A stretch of 20,738 nucleotides of DNA. Origin: Methylomarinum sp964442675. Its GTDB lineage: Bacteria; Pseudomonadota; Gammaproteobacteria; Methylococcales; Methylomonadaceae. The translations under genes and the position numbers were made by a program. The DNA is taken from positions 1-20,738 of the forward strand of contig CAYUAE010000019.1 of assembly GCA_964442675.1 (NCBI GenBank), given 5' to 3'. Below, in pieces: positions 1 through 7,243 of the stretch; positions within the stretch are counted from its first letter, which is position 1, and every line of letters starts with the position of its first letter. Below the pieces are notes generated by a model. The model was given only the letters and a program-made list of their open reading frames with translations, was not told where the DNA came from and ran no database searches.

Positions 1-55
1 GATGCAGGAACTGATTGCAGCCGGGCATGATAAGTCTGAATTTGAAATTCAGTAA
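1..55 (+). CDS. 3' end of an unidentified gene (partial)
   Basis: The window opens inside an open frame that reads MQELIAAGHDKSEFEIQ and stops at TAA (53-55). An ATG lies at 2-4, but 17 residues is too short to be a whole protein. The charged, helical look of the peptide suggests the carboxy-terminus of a soluble protein whose body lies before the window. I do not recognise the family. The gene would be convergent with aguB, with the REP-like pair between them. Confidence is limited because only 17 codons are visible. Confidence 0.4.
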   Translation, partial: MQELIAAGHDKSEFEIQ

Positions 56-337
56 AACATTTAGCGTAGCGCATAAAATAGCTTAAAGATTATCTGCAGG
101 AGCGGGCCTGCGCGCGATATAGTCGGATTGTAAGCCGCTCCTGCAGCCCGCTCAAATCCCATCAAAAAATCTTCTCACCTCTAATCGCGTTGCTTTCAAG
201 ATAAGTATTGGCTTGATATTTCAAGCCTGGATTTATCGCTTGTCTCGTTCCGTGTGTAACATCCGTCAACCCAGTCTTGTCATTGTCGTACCATGCAGTC
301 ACTGGTTATTGATGAGTATACATTAAGAATCACGCGG
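56..337. other. Intergenic region between convergent genes
   Basis: This 282-nt gap separates the partial plus-strand gene from the 3' end of aguB on the minus strand. Apart from the REP-like pair at 94-153, I see no credible open frame, promoter or rho-independent terminator. A T6 run exists on the minus strand (about 162-167), but no stable hairpin precedes it. Confidence 0.5.
94..153. repeat. REP-like inverted pair (REPIN-type palindrome)
   Basis: A perfect 12-bp inverted repeat has arms CTGCAGGAGCGG (94-105) and CCGCTCCTGCAG (135-146), separated by 29 nt. A second overlapping pairing joins GAGCGGGC (100-107) to GCCCGCTC (146-153). Each arm, read outward to inward, resembles the GTAGGAGCGGGC..GCGCGA core of REP elements in pseudomonads and relatives, so this looks like two REPs in inverted orientation. 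It lies between two convergent genes, a typical REP site. It could also act as a bidirectional structured 3' end; no T-tract follows it. Confidence 0.65.
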
Positions 338-1225
338 CTAAGCTGGGTCAATATAACGTTTATTCAAGTTGTCGTAGGCATCAATACGGCGGTCACGAAA
401 AAAGGGCCAGATATTACGGACGTCCTGGCTGCGCGTTAAATCCAAATCCTGTATCAGAATTTTATCTTCCTCGTCATTAGCGTGCTGGAGAATTTCGCCT
501 TGAGGGCCTGCAATAAAGCTGTTGCCCCAGAACTGAATGCCGCTGTTTTGATCGGGTGCGCTCTCAAATCCAATTCGGTTACAGCTGATAATCGGCAAAC
601 CATTGGCAATGGCATGACTGCGCTGAATTGTTATCCAGGCATCGAGTTGGCGTTGCTTTTCGGCGGCTGTGTCGGCAGGCTCCCAGCCAATTGCAGTCGG
701 GAATATCAACACATCCGCACCTGCCAGGCTCATTAAGCGAGCAGCCTCTGGATACCACTGATCCCAGCAGATCAATACGCCCAGTGTGCCAATCGAGGTT
801 TTAATCGGCGTAAAGCCCAAATCACCCGGGGTGAAGTAAAATTTTTCATAATAGCCCGGGTCATCCGGGATATGCATTTTGCGATAACGGCCGGCAATCG
901 TACCATCTTTATCAAATACGACACAGGTGTTGTGATAAAGGCCGGGCGCGCGTTTCTCAAACAGAGTTGAGACAATCACAATGTTATTGTCTTTGGCGAC
1001 CCGGCTCAGTAAATCCGTGGTCGGGCCAGGGATGGTTTCGGCCTGGGTAAAAACAGCAGTATCTTCGGTTTGGCAGAAATACGGGCCACAATGCAGTTCA
1101 GGCAGGACGGCCAGATCAACATGCTCCCCTGCGGCCTGTTCTATTTGCCGGATGGAGTAGGCCAGGTTCTCTTGTTTTTTGAGTTTACAAGGTTGTTGTA
1201 TGGCGCAAACTTTAAGGTGGCTCAT
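338..1225 (-). CDS. aguB: N-carbamoylputrescine amidase
   Basis: This nitrilase-superfamily C-N hydrolase converts N-carbamoylputrescine to putrescine, CO2 and ammonia in the cytoplasm, the last step of the agmatine route to polyamines. The 295-residue protein shows the Glu-Lys-Cys triad in its usual settings: E43 in LPELHCGPYF, K116 in YRKMHIPDDPGYYEKFYF and C153 in LICWDQWYPE. The YYEKFYFTPGD stretch is characteristic of AguB. I start it at 1225, giving MSHLKVCAIQQ, because that ATG overlaps the aguA stop as ATGA and matches the family amino-terminus; an upstream ATG at 1336 would add 37 residues lying entirely within aguA. It is the last gene of a minus-strand run and is translationally coupled to aguA. 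Confidence 0.93.
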   Translation of the reverse strand: MSHLKVCAIQQPCKLKKQENLAYSIRQIEQAAGEHVDLAVLPELHCGPYFCQTEDTAVFTQAETIPGPTTDLLSRVAKDNNIVIVSTLFEKRAPGLYHNTCVVFDKDGTIAGRYRKMHIPDDPGYYEKFYFTPGDLGFTPIKTSIGTLGVLICWDQWYPEAARLMSLAGADVLIFPTAIGWEPADTAAEKQRQLDAWITIQRSHAIANGLPIISCNRIGFESAPDQNSGIQFWGNSFIAGPQGEILQHANDEEDKILIQDLDLTRSQDVRNIWPFFRDRRIDAYDNLNKRYIDPA

Positions 1226-2244
1226 AGGGCAAGTTCCAAGGTTGCTGGAAACTGCATGGTCATGCAATGCAGGCTTCCATATTGGTGAACAATGGGGCGA
1301 CAGGGGATAGGGATGATGTCCCGTTCCGGAAAACATTGGGCGATACGGCTTAAGGCAATTTCATCGTTGCGATCACCGTAGACCGGCATCAGAACTGCAT
1401 GGTTGATAATCAGAAAGTTGGCATAATTCGCCGGCAAGCGTTGGCCGTCGTCATCGTAAATGGGGGCGGGTAAAGGCAGTGCCACCAATTGGTAGGGTTT
1501 ACCGCTGGCTGTGGTGAATGTTTCCAGTTGTTGACGCAGTTTTTGCAGTCCCGGGTAGTGCGGATCGTCAGGGGTGTCAGAGGCGCTGTAAGCGATGATT
1601 TCAGGGCTGCAAAAGCGAGCGAGGGTGTCGATATGGGCATCGGTGTCGTCGCCAGCCAGGTTGTTTTGCTGTAACCACAGGATTTTTTCACAACCGAAAT
1701 GGTTTTCCAGGGTACGGCTGATGGCAAAACGGTTGTAGTCCGGGTTGCGGTTGGGGTTTAGCAAGCAGTTTTCGGTGGTCATCAGGGTAGTGATGCCATC
1801 GGATTCAATACTGCCGCCTTCCAGCACAAAATCAATATGTTGACAGGGCAAACCTGAAAAAATCGGATGTTGCAGCAATTGTTGATTTAATTGATTGTCC
1901 GCAGCATGTGGATATTTATTGCCCCAGCCATTGAATCTAAAATTCAGTAACCGCGCCTGCCGGCCTTCTTCGATAGTCAAAAAGGCTGTGTCTCGCAGCC
2001 AAATATCATCGTAACTGGCCTGGATGAAATGGGTTTGCGTCGTTGTGTTTAACAGCTGTTCGATATGCTGTTGATGCGCTGCATCACGACACAGAATAAT
2101 CAAAGGTTGATAATGACTGATGGTTTGTGCGATGACGCAATAACTGTCTTCAACATCGGCCAGATTGTTAAAGTCGCCATCGCTATGTGGCCAGGCGATC
2201 ATGACGGCAGACTGGGGTTCCCATTCGGCTGGAAAACGGCGCAT
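1222..2244 (-). CDS. aguA: Agmatine deiminase
   Basis: This guanidino-group-modifying enzyme of the peptidyl-arginine-deiminase fold hydrolyses agmatine to N-carbamoylputrescine, which AguB then uses. At 340 residues it is the usual length for the bacterial family. Visible hallmarks are the amino-terminal PAEWEPQSAVMIAWP, DIWLRDT (80-86), GWGNKY (106-111), EGGSIESDG (142-150), the catalytic His-Asp in HID (204-206) and the nucleophile Cys327 in GSLHCMTMQ. Its start lies 2 nt past the recN stop and its end overlaps the aguB start by 4 nt, so recN, aguA and aguB are probably co-transcribed. No arginine decarboxylase, which would make agmatine, is in the window. Confidence 0.94.
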   Translation of the reverse strand: MRRFPAEWEPQSAVMIAWPHSDGDFNNLADVEDSYCVIAQTISHYQPLIILCRDAAHQQHIEQLLNTTTQTHFIQASYDDIWLRDTAFLTIEEGRQARLLNFRFNGWGNKYPHAADNQLNQQLLQHPIFSGLPCQHIDFVLEGGSIESDGITTLMTTENCLLNPNRNPDYNRFAISRTLENHFGCEKILWLQQNNLAGDDTDAHIDTLARFCSPEIIAYSASDTPDDPHYPGLQKLRQQLETFTTASGKPYQLVALPLPAPIYDDDGQRLPANYANFLIINHAVLMPVYGDRNDEIALSRIAQCFPERDIIPIPCRPIVHQYGSLHCMTMQFPATLELAL

Positions 2245-2246
2245 GA

Positions 2247-3923
2247 TTAGTGCTCTCCTGTGTGCTGTAACATTTCGGCAGCATGATTACGGGTATTCTG
2301 GGTGATATGAATGCCGCCGAGCATGCGTGCGAGTTCTTCGATGCGTTGATCTTCGGTCAACATCTGTACGCTGGAACTGGTGACCGCATCTTCGGTGTTT
2401 TTTCGGACATGCAGATGTTGATGGGCTTGTGCGGCAACTTGTGGCAGGTGGGTGACACATAATACTTGCCGGGAGGCTGCGAGTTGGTGCATCTTTCGGC
2501 CCACGATTTCAGCAATGCCGCCGCCAATGCCGGAATCAACCTCGTCAAAAATCATGGTAGGGACTGTTTTATCGCGGCTGGTTATCACCTGAATGGCCAG
2601 GCTGATGCGTGATAATTCGCCGCCCGAGGCGACTTTTGCCAGCGGCTTGGGTGGCAGGCCCGGATTGGCGCTGATTAAAAATTCAATGTTATCCAGGCCA
2701 TTGGGCTTAGGGAGTGATGACAGGTCGGTTTCGATCTGAATAATAAATTCGCCTTGCGGCATGCCGAGTTCCTGAATCATCGCGCTGATTCGGCGGGATA
2801 GAATTTCACCTTGTTGCAGACGGCGTTGGCTTAATTCCTGGGCCAGGTTTTGATACTGCTGACGATATTTTTCACACTGCTCAGAAAGCCGTTCAATCCG
2901 TTCATCGCTATGGGTCAGAAGCTCAAGTTCCTGCTCAATCTGGCGGGCTGTTTGCGGTAATTCTTCGGCCTGGCAATGATGTTTTCGGCTTAAATCCATA
3001 ATCAGGCTGATTTGGGCATCTAAGTCGGCCAGGCGTTCGGGATCGAGTTCCTGTGATTCCAGAAAGCGGCGGAGCTGATGACTGGCTTCGGAAATCTGAA
3101 TTTGAGCCTCTTCCAGCAAGGCTGTTATTTCGCCTAACTCAGGCGCGTATTGGCTTAAATCTGTCAGCACAGTGATCGATTGCGCTAATGACTGGTTCAA
3201 GGCGTGTTGATCATTATCATAGAGTGCATCGAGCTGTTGCTGGCCTTGGCTTAAAATCAGGCCTAAGTTGGATAATTTACTGTGCTCTTCCGAAAGGGCC
3301 TGAAAATCAAATTGTTCCAGGTCGAGTTGTTGCAGTTCTTGCAGTTGATAACGCAGGAATTCTTCACGTTCGGTTTGATCTTTGTTGTTTTGGGTTAAAC
3401 GCTCAAGTTCGGTTTGGGTTTGTTTCCAGTCTTTAAAAACATGGTTTAACTGCTCGACCAGGTTTTGGTTTGAGGCAAAACTGTCCAGCAGCCTGCGCTG
3501 TTCGTCATGTTGTAATAAAGTCAGGTGGGCGTGCTGTCCATGAATTTCGACCAGTAAGCGTCCTAGCGCTTGCAGGCTCTGAAGTGTGGCGGGGCGATTG
3601 TTGATCCAGGCTTTGGAACGGCCCTCCTGATTGATGATGCGGCGGATAATGCAATGTTGATCATCATCGAGTTCGTGTTCTTGTAACCATTCTTTCGCTT
3701 TCGGTGCATCACTCAAATCAAATTCAAGCGTAATTTCAGCGCGTTGGCTGCCAGGGCGGATAAAGCCGGAATCGGCACGATCGCCAAGTGCTAAGCCCAG
3801 CGCGGTCAATAAAATGGACTTACCGGCGCCGGTTTCTCCGGTTAAAACAGACATGCCTGGCTTGAGTTCAAGCGTGAGGCTTTTAACGACGGCCAGATCA
3901 ATGATGTTGATAGTCGAAAGCAT
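2247..3923 (-). CDS. recN: DNA repair protein RecN
   Basis: RecN is an SMC-like ABC ATPase acting in recombinational repair of double-strand breaks. The 558-residue product has Walker A GETGAGKS (29-36), a long Gln/Leu/Glu-rich coiled-coil middle (about 150-370), the ABC signature VASGGELSRISLAIQ and Walker B MIFDEVDSGIGGG, followed by the CVTHLPQVAAQA switch region. This order and length are standard for RecN. It lies 38 nt downstream of nadK and 2 nt upstream of aguA. The start region has no strong Shine-Dalgarno sequence. A CTGT-N5-ACAG palindrome sits at 3932-3944 just before the start codon, but its spacing is not that of a gammaproteobacterial LexA box. Confidence 0.96.
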   Translation of the reverse strand: MLSTINIIDLAVVKSLTLELKPGMSVLTGETGAGKSILLTALGLALGDRADSGFIRPGSQRAEITLEFDLSDAPKAKEWLQEHELDDDQHCIIRRIINQEGRSKAWINNRPATLQSLQALGRLLVEIHGQHAHLTLLQHDEQRRLLDSFASNQNLVEQLNHVFKDWKQTQTELERLTQNNKDQTEREEFLRYQLQELQQLDLEQFDFQALSEEHSKLSNLGLILSQGQQQLDALYDNDQHALNQSLAQSITVLTDLSQYAPELGEITALLEEAQIQISEASHQLRRFLESQELDPERLADLDAQISLIMDLSRKHHCQAEELPQTARQIEQELELLTHSDERIERLSEQCEKYRQQYQNLAQELSQRRLQQGEILSRRISAMIQELGMPQGEFIIQIETDLSSLPKPNGLDNIEFLISANPGLPPKPLAKVASGGELSRISLAIQVITSRDKTVPTMIFDEVDSGIGGGIAEIVGRKMHQLAASRQVLCVTHLPQVAAQAHQHLHVRKNTEDAVTSSSVQMLTEDQRIEELARMLGGIHITQNTRNHAAEMLQHTGEH

Positions 3924-3961
3924 GGTCGGGACTGTGTTAAACAGGCAGTTAAAGCACTTTA

Positions 3962-4849
3962 TTATATATGGTAACCGCTACTCCAGTTGAGTTTATCACG
4001 CAAAATACGAAAGAAATCATGGTTTTCAGGATGCAGAATAATCAGTTGTCTGGCTTCTTTTTTGATTTTAATAATATCGCTGATGCGTACATCCGGAATC
4101 TCCAGGTGATCGCAAGTCACTAAGGCATGGATTTGCTTGGTCTGGCTAAAGCGAATTTCAATTTCACAATCATCATCAATAACGACTGGACGGTTAGATA
4201 AGGTATGTGGATTGAGCGGGACTAAAACCAGTGCATTCAATGAGGGTTGAATAATCGGGCCGCCGGCTGATAAAGAATAGGCGGTGGAGCCTGTCGGGGT
4301 GGCAACGATCAAGCCATCGGAGCGTTGGGTGTTGAAATAAGCGCCGTTGATGGATGTAATGATTTCAATCATGCTTGGCGTGACCCAGCGGTGAATGACG
4401 ACTTCATTCAAAGCCGTTTGCTGATGAATAATGGCGTTGTCCCGAATGACCTGAGCTGTGAGCAGGCTGCGCGATTCTTTTTGATAGTGGCCTTGTAAAA
4501 TAAGATCCAGATGGGTGGCCAGCTCATCGGGCGAAATATCGACTAAAAAGCCGAGACGGCCCAGGTTGACGCCAATCAGTGGGATTTGATCGTTGACCAC
4601 AGCGCGTGCCGTCGCCAGGAAAGTGCCGTCGCCGCCGACAACAATGACAACATCGCATTGTTTACTCAAAGATTCAAGCGGGCATGGGGTGTAGTCAAAG
4701 CCTGATGCATAGTTTTGGCTATGTTCGGTCAGAAAGATGCGAAAACCTTTTTGCGCTAAAAAACGCCCCAGGCGGCAGAGTACGCTGGTGATTTCAGATG
4801 CATTAGGCTTGGTTGTGATGCCAATGTTCTTAAAATTATAAGATTGCAT
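3962..4849 (-). CDS. nadK: NAD kinase
   Basis: This enzyme phosphorylates NAD to NADP in the cytoplasm with ATP. The 295-residue protein carries the family signatures: VVGGDGTFL with GGDGT at 72-76, GVNLGRLGFL (93-102), the LNEVVIHR segment with the conserved Asn-Glu at 148-149, and the DGLIVATPTGSTAYSLSAGGPI block (178-199). Adjacent nadK and recN genes are common in gammaproteobacteria. It is probably the first gene of the nadK-recN-aguA-aguB unit and is transcribed divergently from the membrane-protein gene at 4911 across a 61-nt AT-rich gap. Confidence 0.96.
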   Translation of the reverse strand: MQSYNFKNIGITTKPNASEITSVLCRLGRFLAQKGFRIFLTEHSQNYASGFDYTPCPLESLSKQCDVVIVVGGDGTFLATARAVVNDQIPLIGVNLGRLGFLVDISPDELATHLDLILQGHYQKESRSLLTAQVIRDNAIIHQQTALNEVVIHRWVTPSMIEIITSINGAYFNTQRSDGLIVATPTGSTAYSLSAGGPIIQPSLNALVLVPLNPHTLSNRPVVIDDDCEIEIRFSQTKQIHALVTCDHLEIPDVRISDIIKIKKEARQLIILHPENHDFFRILRDKLNWSSGYHI

Positions 4850-4910
4850 GGGTGATGAGCGGCCAGTCGATTAAATGGTATAGTCTTAATTTTAAATCAA
4901 TTATAGTCTC
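4850..4910. promoter_or_regulatory. Divergent promoter region (nadK / membrane protein)
   Basis: The 61-nt gap between divergent start codons is AT-rich. On the plus strand the octamer TATAGTCT occurs twice, at 4879-4886 and 4902-4909, each containing a good -10-like hexamer TATAGT. The minus strand offers a perfect TATAAT at 4905-4900. I cannot pair any of these with a convincing -35 at 16-18 nt, so the exact promoters are uncertain. Confidence 0.35.
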
Positions 4911-5423
4911 ATGTTTTATTATTCATTACCTTTGTTTTTTAATCATATCAAGGGGGTTACTCCGTCTGAATTGCTTGGCATCGTCTTACTGTTACTGCTT
5001 GTTTTAGGCTTGACAGCGCCGCCGCCTGAGCAGAAAGAAGGGGTAGATAGGTCGTTGTTTGGTGAGCATTATATACATCTATGCTGGTTGGGCCTGAAGC
5101 CTTTATGGGCTGTGTTTTGGCCCTGGTTTCTGTTTTTTAATCTGGCTGTTTTTACTGTTGATAGCTTAGTGCTGGCAGGCCAGCTCAGTGCATCGAGTTG
5201 GGATGATGTGTACTTTGTTCTGTGTTTGCCCAGCATACTCTGGTCAATAGCCGTCTGGCGGAATTCAAGTAATACACAGTATCGGATTTGGGCGGCTCTG
5301 GCACGATTGATGACCTTGGCGCTGTGGTTTGAATATGCGTTGAAGTGGGTGATACGCTTTGATTATGCACGCATCTTTTTTAATTGTAATGAAGTCGTGC
5401 TGGATTATGCGGCTTGTTTTTAG
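4911..5423 (+). CDS. Hypothetical multi-pass membrane protein
   Basis: I do not recognise this 170-residue protein. It is strongly hydrophobic with about four likely membrane segments: around 20-36 (LLGIVLLLLLVLGL), 63-90 (a Trp/Phe-rich pair of turns), 100-116 and 126-148. A short acidic/basic loop (38-55) separates the first two. There is no signal-peptide cleavage pattern and no catalytic motif. No Shine-Dalgarno sequence precedes the ATG, so the start is uncertain, although the frame is open and the hydrophobic pattern is convincing. Only 3 nt separate it from the next gene, so it is likely co-expressed with the DUF3047 protein and may be its membrane partner (inference only). Confidence 0.65.
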   Translation: MFYYSLPLFFNHIKGVTPSELLGIVLLLLLVLGLTAPPPEQKEGVDRSLFGEHYIHLCWLGLKPLWAVFWPWFLFFNLAVFTVDSLVLAGQLSASSWDDVYFVLCLPSILWSIAVWRNSSNTQYRIWAALARLMTLALWFEYALKWVIRFDYARIFFNCNEVVLDYAACF

Positions 5424-5426
5424 ACT

Positions 5427-6074
5427 ATGAAAAACAGGGCCTGGTTTTTTTTGAGTGTGCTGATGATGAGTGCGGTTTTATTAGCGTCTGAGAGGTTGAT
5501 GGTCGGAAGATTTTCAGCCGGGGATTTGTCGGGTTGGACGTCTCAGAAATTTAGTGGCGAAACCCGTTATCGCTTGAAATTTGATCACGGTGACCAAATA
5601 TTAGAAGCCGATAGCCAGCAGGCAGCCTCCGGTCTGGTCAAAAAACAAACGGTCGATTTAAGTAAAACGCCTTTTTTGAATTGGCGCTGGAAGGTGATCA
5701 AGCGTCCTGCTGCCAGGGATGAGTTAAGTAAAGCCGGCGATGATTATGCGGCCAGAGTTTATGTGATTAAAAAAGGTGGGTTGGCCTTTTGGCGCACTAA
5801 GGCGATAAATTATGTATGGTCGGCGAATCAGCTTAGGGAGAGTGTGTGGGAAAACGCATTTGCGGGCAGGCAAGCTATCATGGTGGCGGTCAGAGGTCAG
5901 GAGGATGTCAGTGGTGAGTGGAAGTCGGAAAAAAGGGATGTTCGCAAGGACTTTAAACGCTTTTTCGATGAGAATATTTTGGAAATCGATGCGGTAGCGA
6001 TTATGACCGATACAGATAATGCTGGCGGGCGAGCAATCGCGGAATATGGCGATATTTATTTTACGGCAGATTGA
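5427..6074 (+). CDS. DUF3047 family exported protein
   Basis: This 215-residue protein has a cleavable-looking signal sequence: Lys/Arg at 2-4, a hydrophobic core about 6-20, and ALLAS near 17-21. The mature part matches DUF3047 in style: an opening VGRFSAGDLSGW, a LNWRWKVIKRP strand, DDYAARVYVI, INYVWSANQ and a closing IMTDTDNAGGRAIAEYGDIYF. The family has a beta-sandwich look resembling carbohydrate-binding folds, but no established function. It probably works in the periplasm. Translation is likely coupled to the upstream membrane-protein gene (3-nt gap, no clear Shine-Dalgarno). Its stop codon overlaps the -35 of the proposed hrcA promoter. Confidence 0.8.
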   Translation: MKNRAWFFLSVLMMSAVLLASERLMVGRFSAGDLSGWTSQKFSGETRYRLKFDHGDQILEADSQQAASGLVKKQTVDLSKTPFLNWRWKVIKRPAARDELSKAGDDYAARVYVIKKGGLAFWRTKAINYVWSANQLRESVWENAFAGRQAIMVAVRGQEDVSGEWKSEKRDVRKDFKRFFDENILEIDAVAIMTDTDNAGGRAIAEYGDIYFTAD

Positions 6075-6099
6075 CAGATAGCTGGATAACTGGTAGCTT
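6071..6099 (+). promoter_or_regulatory. Candidate housekeeping promoter for hrcA
   Basis: A perfect -35 TTGACA (6071-6076) is followed after 17 nt by TAGCTT (6094-6099), a 3/6 match to the -10. The predicted start site would fall at about 6106, exactly where the CIRCE operator begins, as expected for HrcA repression. The weak -10 lowers confidence. Confidence 0.5.
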
Positions 6100-6105
6100 T
6101 GCCCG

Positions 6106-6132
6106 CTGGCACTCGTTTGTGCTGAGTGCTAA
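6106..6132 (+). promoter_or_regulatory. CIRCE operator (HrcA-binding site)
   Basis: The sequence CTGGCACTC (6106-6114), a 9-nt spacer (6115-6123) and GAGTGCTAA (6124-6132) match the CIRCE consensus TTAGCACTC-N9-GAGTGCTAA at 16 of 18 arm positions, with exact spacing. The two mismatches are in the left arm. It ends a few bases before the hrcA Shine-Dalgarno sequence, so HrcA should repress its own operon. Confidence 0.92.
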
Positions 6133-6144
6133 CAGGTGAGGTTT

Positions 6145-7191
6145 ATGAATACAACAATCGATAATCACAATTTAAATGAACGATCACTGTTGCTTTTGAA
6201 AGCGCTGGTTGAGCGTTATGTGCAGGATGGCCAGCCAGTAGGTTCCAGAGTCTTGTCAAAAGACAGTCAGCTGAATTTGAGTCCAGCCACGATCCGCAAT
6301 GTGATGGCTGACTTAGAAGACATGGGGCTGATTCGTTCGCCGCATACGTCAGCGGGTCGGGTGCCGACGGTGAGTGGTTATCGTTTGTTTGTCGATAGCT
6401 TATTGACCGTTCAACCGGTCGACAAGAAGTTGTTGAGCAAGGTAAATAGTGAATTTAACGCCTCAATGGAAAAGGATGAGGTGGTGGAAAAAGCATCCAG
6501 AATCTTGTCAGAGGTGACGCGGATGGCTGGCGTCGTGACCTTGCCTAATCGGGAGATTGTTCAGTTCAGGCATATTGAGTTTCTGAAATTATCCAATAAT
6601 CGGATTTTGGTGATTTTTGTCGCCGATGAACAGGAGGTTCATAACAAAATCATCCATACCGATCGCACATTTTCGGCCGCGGAGTTACAGCAGGCGGCGA
6701 ATTATCTGAATTCAATTTATGCCGGCCAGAGTCTGGCGGAAGTCCGTGAAGCAATCGTGCAAGACCTGGAGCGCAATCAACATCAGGTAAATCAGGCAAT
6801 GATTGATGCGGTGACGATGGCGCAACAAGTGTTTGAAAACACGCCGCATGAAGATTACGTCGTCAGTGGACAGACGAACCTGATGGATTTTTCGGAATTA
6901 TCCAATATGGAGAGATTGAAACAATTATTTGAAGCTTTTAATCAAAAGCAGTCAGTATTACATTTATTGGATAAGTGTCAGCATGCCGAGGGTGTGCAGA
7001 TTTTTATCGGTGAAGAATCGGATTATGAGCCGTTCCATGAATGCTCGCTTGTAACTGCCCCATATAGCGTCGAAGGCCAGGTGTTAGGCGTCTTGGGGGT
7101 GATAGGGCCGACCCGGATGGCATATGAAAAAGTTATTCCTTTTGTGGATGTGACGGCAAAATTATTGGGTGCGGCCTTGAAGAGTCGATAA
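6145..7191 (+). CDS. hrcA: Heat-inducible transcription repressor HrcA
   Basis: HrcA is the repressor that binds CIRCE and represses chaperone genes until heat stress. The 348-residue protein has an amino-terminal winged helix with the recognition segment SPATIRNVMADLEDMGLI (46-63) followed by the wing PHTSAGRVPT (66-75), then a GAF-like dimerisation domain ending in GVLGVIGPTRMAYEKVIPFVDVTAKLL. I start it at ATG 6145, because the AGGTGAG Shine-Dalgarno (6134-6140) is well placed for it; a GTG at 6136 would lie within that site. It is the first gene of hrcA-grpE-dnaK and sits directly behind a CIRCE element, so autoregulation is expected. Confidence 0.96.
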   Translation: MNTTIDNHNLNERSLLLLKALVERYVQDGQPVGSRVLSKDSQLNLSPATIRNVMADLEDMGLIRSPHTSAGRVPTVSGYRLFVDSLLTVQPVDKKLLSKVNSEFNASMEKDEVVEKASRILSEVTRMAGVVTLPNREIVQFRHIEFLKLSNNRILVIFVADEQEVHNKIIHTDRTFSAAELQQAANYLNSIYAGQSLAEVREAIVQDLERNQHQVNQAMIDAVTMAQQVFENTPHEDYVVSGQTNLMDFSELSNMERLKQLFEAFNQKQSVLHLLDKCQHAEGVQIFIGEESDYEPFHECSLVTAPYSVEGQVLGVLGVIGPTRMAYEKVIPFVDVTAKLLGAALKSR

Positions 7192-7203
7192 TTGACCCCA
7201 TTA
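7176..7203 (+). promoter_or_regulatory. Sigma32-type heat-shock promoter for grpE
   Basis: CTTGAAG (7176-7182) and CCCCATTA (7196-7203), separated by 13 nt, match the sigma32 consensus CTTGAAA-N13-15-CCCCATNT with one mismatch in each box. The -35 lies in the last codons of hrcA and the -10 just past its stop. It would let sigma32 transcribe grpE-dnaK independently of the CIRCE-controlled promoter. Confidence 0.78.
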
Positions 7204-7243
7204 CTGGATTTATTAAATAAATATTTCATTGGAGCGAATGATT

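Noticed and set aside
1226..1336. Amino-terminal extension of aguB from ATG 1336
   Set aside because: The extra 37 residues lie within the aguA coding region and do not look like a nitrilase start. The ATG at 1225 overlaps the aguA stop and gives the family amino-terminus.
3932..3944. CTGT-N5-ACAG palindrome before recN as a LexA (SOS) box
   Set aside because: Gammaproteobacterial LexA boxes need CTGT-N8-ACAG. The spacing here is 5, so I do not call it, although recN is often SOS-controlled.
6136..6144. GTG start for hrcA at 6136
   Set aside because: It would sit inside the AGGTGAG ribosome-binding site that serves the ATG at 6145.
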